Source: Brasenia schreberi
Taxonomy: Eukaryota > Streptophyta > Magnoliopsida > Nymphaeales > Cabombaceae
Length of the DNA stretch: 64,000 nt
Direction: 5' to 3'
Assembly: GCA_036023115.1 (NCBI GenBank)
Contig: JAYKKT010000091.1
Span: 33,479,001-33,543,000 of the forward strand
Made by a program: the position numbers and the translations under genes. This document shows positions 33,801 through 46,157 of the stretch, piece by piece; within the stretch, counting starts at the first letter, position 1; each line of letters starts with the position of its first letter. A model generated the notes under the pieces. That model was not told where the DNA came from. It was given only the letters and a program-made list of their open reading frames with translations, and searched no databases.

Positions 33801-36800
33801 TAGGATTGTTCTATGGCCTCCTTCATATTCCTCTTTTTGTTCAAGTGTGGCATTGATAAAGGGTTTTACCTTCGAACCACTTACATAGCCCCATAATTTT
33901 TTGAAATACAAGTAATTTTCCATAGATTGGGGCATTGGGCCCATATTTTATAGTTCGAAGATATTAGACGAAAATTGAAACCCCCTTTATCATCCATATT
34001 TCAAGGAGAAAGAAATTAAAGAGATAAACTTATAAAATACGATCGGCACGCTTCTCGAGGTGATGAACAATACTCCCACGATCGAAAAATGGCTCTGATT
34101 CTATGTAATGAGTTATGCTTCAATATAATTGTGGAAGATTGATGAACGAATAGCTTTACAATGTAACAATCACAAAGCCTTAGAAAAGGCTATAGCCGAG
34201 AGCAACAAGTGCATACAAACAAATAACGAACACAAAATAAACTTGAATAAATATTCTTTATTCACTGGCCACAAACGGCTTAAATTTACAATGGATTACA
34301 AGTGGTATTTATAGAGTAGAAGAAGTTATTGGAGAGAGGAGACAAAGGGAGAAAGAAGGGATAAAGGGGGACCCTGGCACTGATGGCCCAGTGGGCTAGG
34401 GCCGGGCCACTCGGGCCCAGTTCTCTAACAATATCACAGGGTATACCAACATAATTCCAAACATCTCCTTGAAGAACTTTCTGGTTAAATATATCTTCTT
34501 TCTCACTTTTGAGGTTCCACCATTTAGTCCGAATAGCTCGATGCACTCTTTTCTTCTTTGTCCATTTTTTTATTTGTAAATCCATAACTAAAAGTTGATG
34601 TTGGGTGGTTAAGTTTCTCCTAGAATTACCTTGCAATCTTTAGAACACGCTCTATCTTTCTTTCTATAAATAAAGTAATCAATTTGTGTTAGTAATTAAA
34701 TGTTCATTTCGTTTTTTGAAGATTGTATTAACTATAAAGAGATCAAATGCCATAGCAAAATTTAAAATCTCCCTACCTTCCCCATTTATATCCCCAAAAC
34801 CAAAGTTTCCATGAATCCCTTGATATCCTAATGCCTCTTTAGTGACATGTCCATTTAAGTCTCCCCCTAAACAAATCATCTCCCTTTATGGAATCTTTTG
34901 AATCACCTTATCTAACTTTTCCCAAAAAGTTGTCTTTATACTATCTTCTAGTCCTATTTGGGGTGCGTAAGCACAAACTATATTCAAAACCTCTGCTCCT
35001 AACACTAATTTCAACGTCATGATTCGGTCACCATATCGTTGTATGTCTACTACACTATCCTTTAAATCTTTATTTATGATAATACCAACTCCGTTTCAAG
35101 CCTTTTCTTTACCTTAGTACCATAATTTAAAACCTATATCCTCTATCTCCTTTGTTTTTTCTCCAACCCATTTTGTCTCTTGTAAACATAGAATATGAAT
35201 CTTTCTCCGAATCATAGTATCTACCACCTCCATTAGCTTACCGGATAATGTTCCAATATTTCAAGAACCAATACAAATCTTATCTAGGACTAGCTTCCTT
35301 ACCCCCGCATCCGTCCATATTCAAAATGCGGAGACCCTCTCTGAAAATTATTCACTGCATTCGGGCGATAATGTAGCGAGACTAACTTCTTTACCCACAC
35401 CCATCCATGATGTGGGAACCCTCTCTGTAATTGATTCACTACATTCGGGCGAAAATGTAGTGGCCCTTGCTTACTTATTACTGCATTCGGGCTCTGCAGC
35501 ACGTCGCTAGGCGGGGACGCCCCAAAGCAATGCTCATAATTTTTGTAATCCATGTTATAAAAATCCGACAAAGTTTTACGCTGATTGTCGGAAGCCTAAC
35601 ACAACCCTCCTCCTTTATCCGGGCTTGGGACTGGCAATGCAAGGGTGATCCCTTACATGGGCGGAGTTTTGTTAACTCATTAATGACCAATATAAATAAA
35701 TTTAGACTTAAAGTTGATCCTTGATGTAATCTAATATTAACTTAAAAAATATGTTATTCCTTCATAGTTTCTCACAGATGTTTGTGCACCATCGTGACAT
35801 TGATGTATGTTAATAAGATATTTTTCTTTTCCAAGATTGTCCAAAAAATATCTCTTGGCATCATATTATAAGCTTTTTCTAGATAAATGCATACCATGTG
35901 AAGGTTCTTTTTAGAGCATGTAAGACAAGATGTCTCATTACATGAATAGCCTCAAATATGAATCCAAATTAGTTCCCTATTGTATTCAATACTTCCCTCA
36001 ACCTACACTCAATCATTTTTCCTATAATTTCATAGTATGGCTCATCAACTTGATACATCAATAAGTTACACCATTCTAAATATCTCTCTTGTTCTTGTGC
36101 ACGAGTATAATTGTACTCATCCTCTATCCTTGAGACATCTTTTAGTTTCTTTATATTTCATTAAATAACCCTGTAAACGAAGCGATACCCATCTCTCTTA
36201 GGATTTTCTATACTTTTATAAGAATATTATCTCATCCTACAAATTTACCAACCTTTATAAGTTAAAGAGCCTCTTTGATTTTGTTCGTAATACATCGATA
36301 AGAATTATAGTTTATATATTCTTCTTATTTGGTTAACTCTCCTAAACTAATACTAGCACTTATATTTTTGTTAAAAACCTTGTGAAAATAATTTTTCATG
36401 TTATCATTTGCTACTAGAATCTTCTCATCCTCATATTTGATACATCTAACAAAAGTAAAATCCTTAGTTTTCTTATCTCTAGCCTTAGCTATCCTAAAAA
36501 TATCTCTTTTACCTTTTTTTGAGTTTAGCCTTTTATATAAATCCTCTTAAATTTGGGCTTTTGCTTCAGTTTTAACTGAAAAGAGAAAAATATTCATCCA
36601 TTTTAGGCATGAACAAAAATGGGATACCAAGAAAATAATCTAACAACAAGATGAGTAAGCAGCAGGCAACAACTATTACCTGAAAGAGGGTTTCAAACTC
36701 AACTCGGATGCCATCAGTGTTCTCTTTGCCCCGCCACTTCTTTGGCATATAATGATTGTGTTGAACTACATTAGATAGCGCACCCTCAGGGTCATGGACC

Positions 36801-39800
36801 TGGTGATCATTTGTCACAGCAGCCCGACTAATTGCTGTCACAGCTCCACATACAGCAGCATACCAAATCAAGTTTCGACCAAAGATCTGAGAAATTAGCA
36901 TAATATTGGGACATCAAAAAGAAAAACTACAAGAAACAAAAGCACCTTAAAGCTAAACACTCAGCAGCGAAGTGGTGAGATCCTTATATATACAGACAAG
37001 GGGAAACCACTCAGATGCTACCTATAAATTAATCCCATACCCACCCTTTTTAAGTGACAATATTCACATAATTACTTTCCCTGCAGGATTTCACTGAAAA
37101 CAATGACGCAATTGGTGCATTCGCCACTAGTTTGTACCAAGCTTGCCTGCAGAAAAACGTTTGTGAAGTTTGGCACCTAAGTAAGATAGAAGTGGCCATT
37201 ATGATATGGTATTCATTTCTTTTCTTGAAATCTGAATGATTAGAAGTTTGGTCACATGTCACACTTTTTAGGTACTTATTTGCTCTACATGCACAAGACT
37301 CTGATGTCTTCCTGTATGCTGGTAAAGCAAAATTATTACTCAAAGGCATTTAATATGGTTTAACATTGGTTCCTGTCAAATATGTTTATTGTTCGTTTAA
37401 AAACTATTGTATTTGCTGGTATAACCCATAGACAACTGTTCCTATACTGTCTTCTATTTTCCAGCCAGAAACGAGTGTAAACTCAGGAACCATTTGGTTA
37501 GGATAGCATGAAGTAACCATATAGCCATCTTATTGTAACCTGAAAGAGGGACTTTCAGCTAAGAAAAAGAGAAAAGGTGATGCGAAAGAATCAAATAAAA
37601 TTGGAGGCAACACATACATGAGCTTCTAGCAGGGATTCGTCCAGGAAAGCAAGAAAGATAAAAGTAGCAGTAAGACCACTAGCCACATAAGCCACAAATT
37701 TGGCAATCAAAGACACTATAGGTGATGCAAACTGCTTCAAATAATCTGCTGCATGGCCCACACTGGCATTTATCCTCTGCTTAAACAAATGGTCAACCTA
37801 GGAACAAGAAGCAAGAACATAGTTCAATCAAAATCATCCAAATATGTCAAGCCAAGTGAATATCAGCAAAGAAACTTGTAGTCAGTTTCTCATACACACA
37901 TGAGCACATAGACATGGACACATGCACATAAATAAGTATGTGTTGGTTCTGTTATATGTGAAAAGATGCTTGTGAGCATATTTGCACCAGTGTTGCAAGT
38001 ATCAGTCCATATGGTACGACACAGGGCGATATGTGTTGTGCCAACAGAAAAATTGACAAATACAGGGGCAGTATTGGCCGTATTTTCCGATATGGCCATG
38101 CTGGGATCCAAATGTCCAATTCTAAAGTGCTTTGGAAGAGGCTGTGCCTTTTAAAGCTCTTATCTCTTCATCTATGGTCGTTTAGGAGATTTTGCTGGGT
38201 TTATAGCAGATCAGAGCTTTTATTGCCCATGTTTGAGATTATAACTTATTCACTTCTTCTTTAGTGATATAACTTTTATAAGTTACATGACATATGCTAT
38301 CATGTGAGTTTTGATGTTTGAGAACTTGCCTTGTTTGTTTTAATTTGGTAATGGACCGATGGTTAGATTATTATCATTATTATCAGTTAGTTAATGTTTA
38401 TGCATCAACTGTATCACATCATGACCGACTTTGATAAGCATCGCAATAGGCTCCTCACAAGAGCGATTTATACATGTATACGAGTGTGCTTGCTGCCATT
38501 TGTGCATGTGTTTTTGTGTGTGTGCACATGCATGAGAGAGAGAGAGAGAGAGCGGTCAAAATCTATTCACACCTATGAATTTTCAGAAAGGGAGATTCAT
38601 GCCCTGCACTGTAAGACTATGCACCTGGGAGACTTCTAGAAGGCAACCATGGCCATGTTGACATACTAACATGCTAGGAAGGGTGCACAGACCATGTCGA
38701 AAATGGCATGGAGACATGTCGATGATCAAAAACATGTAGAAATTGGCGTGAACAACTTTCATGGAACCCATTTCAGTATACAAGAATCGTGTAAGCTTTT
38801 GTTCTTGTTTGTTTGCTATTTTGTCATGAGTTTTATGATACCATTTTTCTTTTGGAAAATGGGAAAAAAGAAGAAGAAGAGAGGAATCACGTTTATAAAT
38901 TTTTGGTTCTTTCAATTAAGTTGAGCTGTGAGAATCATATAAATTTTGTGTGAAGTATGGGAAATATCACGTGCCCTCAAGTTCTCAAATTCATCTGACT
39001 ATTTATGTTTAGCATTGCATGTTTTCTTCAAAAACATAGCCATATAAATGAACTAAGAATGACTTTAACCTGATAATTGACTACTTTACACTAGAAAAAC
39101 TAAGCAGTTCATTTTCAAATCCCTTTCAAATTCAATCTATTTGCAAGGCAAAAAATGTAGATAAGGTTTCAGTGTAGAGATCACAAACAGTGCATAGACA
39201 CTTCTGCCAGGATTTCTTGACACACGAACTTCTTTGTATCTAACACAGCACTCACTATTTCAGATATATTTCAACTAACGGTTCTAACTTAAAGATAGTT
39301 TAGTGCTATGTCCTAAGACACGTCACAGAGTATCAAATAGTTATTACTTTATTAGTAAATAATAACTTATGAACAATGAGTTTTTTTTCTAGCTTTGAGA
39401 TATTAATAGTTACCTCCGCCGATGTAAGGGATCACCCCCAAGGCTGGATAAAGGAAGAGGGTTGTGTTAGGCTTCCGACAGCCAGCGTAAAACTTTGTCA
39501 GACCTGTCTACCATGGATTCTACAAATAAATATGATAGGGCTTTGTGGAAACAAAGAATCCATGTAGCCGACCCCATCTAGTATGGGAAAAGGCTTTGTT
39601 GTTGTTGTTGTTGTTGTGTGAGATATTAATAGTTCTATAATATCCCTGCATCTGTGATTTCTGAAATTGTATGTTCAGTATATGCATCCAGACCCATGTC
39701 TGGCACCTGCAATCGCAGTCACATTCTGGTGACTTAATAGATTAGATATGCCAATAAAGCACTCTAAGGCATGTATTTTTCTTACTAGATAGCATTGCAT

Positions 39801-42392
39801 TTGAGAGCACATAACACACACACACACATACGTGTGTATTGTCTTTGAAGTTCTTGTACTCATACTCCCCACATCTAAGCTCAACGATTTCAACCCTTTG
39901 GTGAACAAACATAGACACAAGCATACACAATTATCTTGAGAAGAAAGTGAAAGAACATTTGGGCAAACAACATTTCTCAGAAAGCACTCATCTCACACAT
40001 CCCAACTTCACCGAGCAAGTCAAGTTTTACATTCCATAAATGATAAGAGGTTACATACAACACAAGCAATAGGTGTCCTAATAGGGATTTGGTGGGCTTT
40101 CATGCCTAAACACATGCACACATGCAAAGACACACAGACATAAGTTTCCAGATGTGCATGGCTGTTTTATGATTCTTGAGGAACCACATAACAAAATCAA
40201 TTTTTAATTTTTAATAATAGAAAACTGCAGCATGATCATGTGGAAACTTTTCACTCATATTGAACTGTAGGGTAACAGCATATGGAACGATGCTGATGTA
40301 TGATTCAAATCTGCTGGCTGTATTCTTAACACAGTGACAATTCGATCTGAATCCCAGAAGAAATTCCCTCAGCTTGGTAAATAAAAGGGAAATGAGGATG
40401 AGTCAGGTAGAGATTCTCATACCTACACTATATGACCTTTGAAGCCAATATTTATACACAAAATCCACCTAATTAAATACGTATCCCTCAACTTCGGGAT
40501 AGAAAATATGCTTCCCTTGATTTAGTAATTAACCACTCTTAATGACAATTGAGAAGACTATGTCATGTTTGGTATCATATCCAACAAGTAGTAAAACAAA
40601 GTGCACTTGCAAAAAGAATAACTCTCATTTTACAAATATAATAGACTTATATTTTCTAATTTCTTGTGCAAGAAGAATATAAATTCTGACAAACAACGAT
40701 ATACACTACAACTTAAATTTGCAATTAGAACCAAGAGTACCTCATTATATTCTCGGAAAATCCACTTTGACAAGTTTGACCACTTTCTAGATGATGCCAT
40801 GCTTGGATGGTTATACAGCTGCTCAGCATGCCTCAGAAAGAAATAGACCAACACAAAAATAACAAGGAACGGGGACATCAGAAGCATCCCAAGTCCCACA
40901 GCCATAAGCCTTTTCCTCAATAAAGAAGGGTTACTAATGAAGTCCCTTCGAATAGAGAAATTCCTGGAGAAAATAATAGGCCTTAGTGCAGTGTTAAGGC
41001 TATAAATTTTGAAGGCAGTGATAGGAGGCTAACACAGTAGAAAGAGAGTAAATAAAACCCTATACAGTAATGTGCAATCGCAGTATTAATATCAACATGT
41101 AAACTGCAAACGCTGATAGTGAGGATATTACATGTCCATGAGATGTAAAAACAACATGACTGCATAGCAATGGTGCTTTCACATCAAGAAACCAATCATT
41201 CATCAATTCATCGATTCACGACTTAAACCACACATGAGCATTAAAAGTTATTACTGAGCAGAAAATAATGGAAGCCAGTGTCATATTCAGAATGATATAG
41301 GAACCTGATCAAGATAGAATATTATTAGACCAAACCATAGCACATGATCAAAGAAGAAAGGGAAACCGACTTATTAAATGTCAAGTTTCCATCTCCAATT
41401 CACCCATACCTGTCAAACATGCTCTGTAGTATACACCATTTTAAAGTCCATTCAAGGCTTGTCGTCAGAATCAAATGACATTTTTTTCCATCTTGTCCAC
41501 ATTTTACAGCAGGACCAGCCCCAGGGACCCATCTAGGTATAGGCAGAGCAAGAACACCTTTATTGATCATGGCAATCAAGTAATTATCCTTCCGCATAAT
41601 CCGCATAATTACATCATGTGCAGACAGATACTTCACAACACAGAGTTGCTGCAAGCTTTGAAAATGAATAACCTTCTCCAGAATTGCAGGCCATGATGTT
41701 GTTTGGATTTCCTTGTCTGTAATTTGGAGACTACAAGAAAACATAAGCAGAAGGTCAGATCAATAAGGTATCAATGACGCTCATGCTTCACTACTGAGAA
41801 GAAGCTCAATATACCTGTTATAATAGAAATTGCGAATTTTAAGTGTTTCATTCAACTGAGCAAAAAATCGCAAGAAGCAGAATATCCAGTAGACAGTAAA
41901 TAATGCCAAATACACAAGTACTATTCCTCTGAAAAATGTGAATGGAACTAAAGGATGCTTATGAAGAGCTTCACGTGAAAGATCACAAGGCTTGATCCCA
42001 GATTCAACAGCATCTATTCCACACTTCGCTTTTCGTAAACTGTCCCAATCAACAAATAGGAGCATAAATCCAGAAAACAAGATTGTAAATGCAAGACATA
42101 GTAGCTCAACAATCCACTTTGTGATAATGCACCATAACCCCTTCTCACAGTAGTAACTATATAGCTGTTCAAAGAAAAGATCTAGATCAGCAATCGGTTC
42201 AGGCTTCGAAGTTTCACAATTGAGAAGACTAGAAGGGCTCTCGCTTCCAGAACTAGGCAGCCTCTGGTAGTCAGACAACTCAATTTCAGGTGGCACATCA
42301 TGTAGCAATTGAGTATGTAAAGATGATTCACTCCTCCACCATTTCAGTTTTAATATGTTAAGAGCATTGTGACCATTCCGGCCACCAAACAT
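24802..42392 (-). CDS. ATG9: Autophagy-related protein 9 (ATG9), complete, nine coding exons
   Basis: ATG9 is the only multispanning core autophagy protein; its trimer scrambles lipids and its vesicles seed the phagophore. Coding exons in order: 42392-41815, 41730-41410, 40963-40741, 37797-37618, 36886-36680, 26560-26483, 26380-26310, 26203-26093, 25627-24802. Each joins in frame at AG/GT boundaries, giving 2595 nt, 864 residues plus TAA; plant ATG9 proteins are about that length. The ATG at 42392 is chosen because the open frame upstream begins with TTG after a likely acceptor (42447-42446). Seen: a [16 protein letters not shown] motif (about 67-81), membrane segments near 88-115 and 150-175, more hydrophobic segments in exons 3-6 ([39 protein letters not shown]), GAGPAV in exon 2, [20 protein letters not shown] in exon 7, and a long hydrophilic, His/Asp-rich tail. 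The fifth intron is about 10.1 kb through transposon insertion. No stop or frameshift is seen. Confidence 0.93.
29765..30085 (-). repeat. 3' LTR of copia element 1
   Basis: 321 bp, starting tgtaatgaag and ending ttctctaaca on the plus strand; pairs with 34104-34430. Confidence 0.93.
30093..31440 (-). pseudogene. Copia 1 reverse transcriptase and RNase H
   Basis: The RT frame 31409-30708 carries [39 protein letters not shown] and the catalytic [10 protein letters not shown]. RNase H pieces follow ([45 protein letters not shown]), ending beside the polypurine tract. Frames shift near 30760 and 30370. Confidence 0.88.
31475..32650 (-). pseudogene. Copia 1 integrase, fragmented
   Basis: The catalytic core (32060-32640) is disrupted by stops. 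The C-terminal part reads [20 protein letters not shown] and [14 protein letters not shown], typical of the copia integrase end, and runs to the start of RT ([13 protein letters not shown]). Confidence 0.8.
32658..33170 (-). pseudogene. Copia 1 protease and GAG-pre-integrase region
   Basis: The aspartic protease signature [15 protein letters not shown] is near the start, followed by the pre-integrase motif [16 protein letters not shown]. The frame ends at a stop before the integrase core, which is broken between 32640 and 32060. Confidence 0.85.
33174..33944 (-). pseudogene. Copia 1 gag (nucleocapsid), frameshifted
   Basis: Two frames. The first (33944-33651) holds the UBN2-type capsid region with [20 protein letters not shown]. 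The second (33593-33174) continues it and carries a CCHC zinc knuckle, [14 protein letters not shown]. Gag packages the element's RNA. A frame break lies near 33650-33600. Confidence 0.85.
34104..34430 (-). repeat. 5' LTR of copia element 1
   Basis: 327 bp, starting tgtaatgagt and ending ttctctaaca on the plus strand. Confidence 0.93.
37980..38110. repeat. GATAC-rich dispersed repeat within ATG9 intron 3
   Basis: Resembles the stretch at 10440-10590 in its atacg/cgata words and tgtgttgtg-type segment. Weak evidence. Confidence 0.25.
38533..38553. repeat. (GA)n microsatellite in ATG9 intron 3
   Basis: About ten GA units. Confidence 0.9.
39412..39618 (+). mobile_element. Miniature RTE deletion derivative (207 bp) in ATG9 intron 3
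   Basis: The first 110 bp or so matches the RTE 5' end (cctccgccgatgtaagggat onward) and joins directly, near 39520, to the last 90 bp or so (gctttgtggaaacaaagaat onward) with a (GTT)n tail. A perfect 16-bp direct repeat, tgagatattaatagtt, flanks it (39396-39411 and 39619-39634). It has no coding capacity and lies antisense to ATG9. Confidence 0.9.
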
Positions 42393-42445
42393 TTTCCTTA
42401 TATGCTCACACCATGCTACCTTGGTGTTTCCGTTCACCAATTATT

Positions 42446-44904
42446 CTGGAAGAAAAATGCACAAACCTTTAGTGCCAACAGAATGGGAAACCATATGTTT
42501 GATGAAACAAGATGCAGGAAAGATAACAAGGGCAGAAAAGTGAAAATAAATTTGACTATTCCAACAAGCCAAGAATGAATACGCACGTACATATTTCAGC
42601 AACTATAGTCAAAGTGGTGCTAAAATTTGGAAATCTAAAGTTTTTCAACCTAAAGAAAAATTAGGCCAAATTTGGAGGAATAAAATAACAGATCTTGCAC
42701 TTAGGTTTCCTAATAATATAAAGTGGAAACCCATTCTTCTTCTGCATTCACATTCAACCAAGAAGGACGATTTCCAATCAGGTAAGCAACCAATGCTTAC
42801 GGCCCTATCATCAAATAAGTCGACTTGATAGACATGAAAACCATAAATAGATATCCTAAAAGCATGAAAAGTGAAGCAGTGATCCGTTGCTAATACAACC
42901 CCAAACATGTTAACTTTGCGCTTTAAAACAGAATTGCAACAGGGAGCAATTCCAAAGCTCACCAGATTCAGGTAAAAAAATTAAGAAAGGCCAACTGCAT
43001 ACAGCAATGTTATTGTGGAATAAAGAGAACACCTTTATTGACTTTGATTTCCGCAGCATGATCTGAAATTGCTGAGGGGTGCAACTTGGAAGAACAGCAC
43101 TCAGAATTTCCATTCGATGGGTGAAGCAAACATGACTTTGTGATGGAGATGACGTGAAGTCTCCATTGATAATAAGGTTGAATTAGAGACTGTTAGCTTC
43201 ACAATGAAGAATCTCAAATGTTTCATAATCTTTAGCTGATTCCCCACTCAAACCCTATCTCACTCTACTTACATTCATCCTAGCAGCCCATCCGGGATGA
43301 GTGAAAGAAGGTTTATTCAATGACTAAGATATTCACAAAAGGTTAACTAAGCACCCTATTTCTTTAGAGTAAATTTTGTTCAATGAAATCTTTGGAGTAG
43401 GTGACAAAATTTTCTCTAATATATCAAAGCTTAAGCTTAACCCCTGCCATCCAATAAACTAAAGAAATGTTGAGACCATGGGTTGCACCTTAGACTGCTT
43501 TCTGCCTTGGAGAAGTTCTAACCATCACAGAGAACTCATGACATGCACAGGCCCACATATAGAGACAGAGAGAACTTTTGGAAGGGAGAGAGAAGGGCAG
43601 CAATCATACAGGTAATTGACATAGCACAAGAATCGTGTCTTAATTTAAGTCCTCTTTGTATTGAATGGCTAATGCACAAATCCTTACCACACTCAGGCAT
43701 CCATTTAACCTCGGAATCTCAGACATTTTAACTGAAGAGCAAAATACAACAAGGTATGAAGAAGGTATAGCAGCAGCTGTCAAAGTTCATAGAACAAGAT
43801 TTGGGTTCATTAAATACATAGCCCATGGGTAAGGTAAAGCAACAGAGAGAAAACAAGCTCCAAGATAATCTTTTCAATCCACACTGGAACTGATGGCCCA
43901 GCAAGGCGTTAATGCAGTAGAAAGAAGAAACTTAAACACTGGGCATATATTATTCTGGGTCATGTTTTACCCGCAAGTTCCATAAGTATACAAGAATGAT
44001 TTTTTAATGCTGCATAGATGAATTCCTGATTAGCAAAGCAGGCAACATAGAACGATTTCAATCAAAGGTATCTGCAGTACATTGTTTACTACTGCCTAAT
44101 TCTGCAAACTTATGCAGTTTAATGTAGGACACCTACAAAATTTCAATTTGCTAACAGTAATCACCGAAATATACATGTGGATTTTTGCCTCCTTTTCTCT
44201 TCCACTTTTCCGATAAACATAGGGACAAACCCAATGCCATCCAATGAGATGCAGAATTCTAACTGCAGAAACAAATCCTAACATCGGTTAAGGGGATGTA
44301 AAGCAAAGGTCCAAGTATTTGTAGAGGTATGGAAATTGATCAAAAATTAAGAGAGTTGGATTAATGCTAAATGAGGTAACAAAGCAGAACAAGGAACCAC
44401 CTAACCTCAAAAACTAAATTAAGAATGACAAATTTTGTATTGCAACAAAAGAAAGAACGCCCAATTACGAAAAAACGCATAATTTCTCCGTTTTAAGCAG
44501 CCCAACTGAAAAAGGTGACGAATTTTCTTCTTCTCCTGAACCAAAAGATAATATTCAAGGAACGGAAAGGACGAAAGCATGTCAATCGACGATCCTGGAC
44601 ATATGAGCACCAATCAAGCGGAAACGAAATAAGAAGAAGAAATTGATGAATAATCACCACCACTCCATCGAATAAGAACAGAACAGGTACCCCGAAGGCC
44701 CCAACTATTAAATCAAACATAGACCACAAAAGCATCTGAAAAACACCAAATTGGGAAAAGGGCAGACCAATTCAGCCCATTCGCGGACGAGAAACGGCAG
44801 ACACAGAAAAGGGCCAGGAGGGAAAGGGCCAACGCCGACTCTTTCCGTCCACTCGGAGAGCGAAAGAGGAGGACAGAGATAGAGGGAAGGAGAAAGATAG
44901 ATAC
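42446..44904 (-). other. Probable 5' UTR intron of ATG9
   Basis: An acceptor (tcttccag) ends at 42446 and a good donor (catcg|gtatc) lies at 44905/44904 within a GC-richer stretch (44770-45000) suited to a promoter-proximal exon. No other gene is recognised between them. Confidence 0.45.
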
Positions 44905-45000
44905 CGATGATCGAGGATAGGCGACTGTCGCCGGAGTTGAGGAGAACGTGAGAAGTCGGTGTGCCGTGGCGGTGTTTTACGGCTTTTTAAGAAAAGAAAA
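44905..45000 (-). promoter_or_regulatory. Putative ATG9 first (non-coding) exon and promoter-proximal region
   Basis: GC-richer DNA with a splice donor at its 3' end. The transcription start is not resolvable; no convincing TATA box was assigned. Confidence 0.35.
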
Positions 45001-45053
45001 GAAGACGGAGAAAGGAGTATTCCCATATTAGCTTACATTTGGACCAACCATTC

Positions 45054-45850
45054 GTTACGTTGATACGAATCCCTTCCCCTTACGGAACCAAACTTGATCA
45101 CCAAAACTGGGTTAAGTAAGCTGGGCTGAAAACCCGATTCCTTGGTTTTGCTAAACTTGGATCCAGGCTCCATGATTGGCCTGTTTATGCACAGGTCTCA
45201 GGTGGTAAATGAACCAAGTGTGGCTCATGGCTCATAGCTTGGCTCGGACCGGCATGTCCTTAGCTCGTTCACGTTGGTCCGTTAAACCATATGAGTTGAA
45301 CATAAACAATGGTGCATTCGAACTTGGTTTGTTTCATAAAAACTTGTTAATGACACTTTCTTTTTATTTTTTGTGAAAGTCATGCCCTCAACAGGGTTAA
45401 ACCCCACCCTATAAATCTTCTAGATGCACCAATGGGAATTGCATTGACTCTAATCTAGCTTGAAGCTGGCAAGCTCATTTGGGTTGTAAGTAAAGATGGT
45501 TCCAATTCGAATCTGTGGGAACGTTAGTTTATTTTAGAGTCACGGCAAGATTGCCTTCACAACAAAATTATTAGAAAGAGCAGCACCATGAGCGCTAGCT
45601 CAACTGGTAGGGCGCTCTGGTGACCTTGCTTTGCTGCAGGTGGGGAGACTCCTAGGGGATGCATGTGTGCCTATTAGATTTGGGCGATGCATGTGTGTAT
45701 TAGGTTCGGGCTAGATATGGTGGTTGCAAATTGTATGTTTCGATTCTCTCGGAAGTTGGAACTGGAACTAAACTAGGGATCAACCCGGTTTAGGTTTGGA
45801 ATCATCAGTTCAATTGGCCCAAAACTGACAAAATATTAAAATTTTGAAAT
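45054..45850. repeat. Direct duplication, copy A
   Basis: Shares long stretches with 46883-47605, for example ccttggttttgctaaacttg versus tcttggttttgctaaacttg, and taatgacactttctttttaa-like text. It includes a tRNA-A-box-like segment (gctagctcaactggtaggg, 45593-45611) and continues into a GGTTC-rich tail. Confidence 0.8.
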
Positions 45851-46003
45851 CTTAGAAAAGGTTTAAATGTACGGAAGTTTTGAACTTCAGTTCTAGCTTC
45901 ACAGAATGTGGAACCAACATCAAACTGAGTGGGTTGGTTGGTTTAACCAGTTCCAGTTTCAGCCAATTTCTTAACTGATTCCGGATTTCAAACCACCCAT
46001 GTC
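45740..46003. repeat. GGTTC/GAACC-rich dispersed repeat, copy 4
   Basis: About 260 bp: ggaactggaactaaactagg, an AT-rich core with tattaaaattttgaaat, then ggttggtttaaccagttcc and a tail ending ccatgtctagc. It runs directly into the (CT)n(TA)n tract. Confidence 0.55.
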
Positions 46004-46011
46004 TAGCTTTT

Positions 46012-46157
<146 letters not shown>

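Larger units (their letters stand above)
29765..34430 (-). mobile_element. Ty1/copia LTR retrotransposon, complete but inactive
   Basis: The element has TG/CA termini and a 5-bp target duplication atatc (29760-29764 and 34431-34435) inside the inner RTE. LTRs are 29765-30085 and 34104-34430, roughly 90% alike by eye. A polypurine tract (gaaggggg on the minus strand) abuts the 3' LTR and a primer site related to the initiator Met tRNA site (gaatcagagcc) follows the 5' LTR. Domain order on the minus strand is gag, protease, integrase, RT, RNase H, the copia order. Frames are broken between domains, so it is dead. Confidence 0.95.
27776..35666 (-). mobile_element. Inner full-length RTE LINE, split by a copia element
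   Basis: Flanked by a 17-bp direct repeat ttttgttaactcattaa (27759-27775 and 35667-35683). Without the copia insert it is about 3.2 kb, full length for this family, with an intact-looking 5' end (ctccgcccatgtaagggatc on the minus strand) and a (TTG)n tail. Minus-strand frames include an endonuclease part ([20 protein letters not shown] at 34879) and RT pieces ([20 protein letters not shown] near 29000; [20 protein letters not shown] then [10 protein letters not shown] at 28697-28540). Stops and frameshifts make it non-autonomous. It supplies the RT segment missing from the copy at 1456. Confidence 0.92.
27010..36572 (-). mobile_element. Outer RTE LINE, 5'-truncated, split by a later RTE
   Basis: The 3' portion (27010-27775) and the portion upstream of it (35684-36572) read continuously on the minus strand once the inner insert is removed. 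The join falls in the RT palm near the tttgttaactc sequence. It is heavily mutated and begins within the linker before RT. No clear outer target-site duplication was found. Confidence 0.8.
26561..36679 (-). other. Expanded fifth ATG9 intron holding a nested transposon cluster
   Basis: Donor follows TTTCAG at 36680 and acceptor TGCAG precedes 26560. Layers from outside in: truncated RTE (27010-27758 plus 35684-36572), full-length RTE (27776-35666), and a copia element (29765-34430). All three are sense with respect to ATG9. Confidence 0.88.

Noticed and set aside
42393..42440. Longer ATG9 N-terminus starting at 42440
   Set aside because: The first codon is TTG and the extra 16 residues lack family similarity; the ATG at 42392 is the first methionine.
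45593..45665. Possible tRNA gene
   Set aside because: A good A box but no acceptable B box or cloverleaf; more likely SINE-derived.
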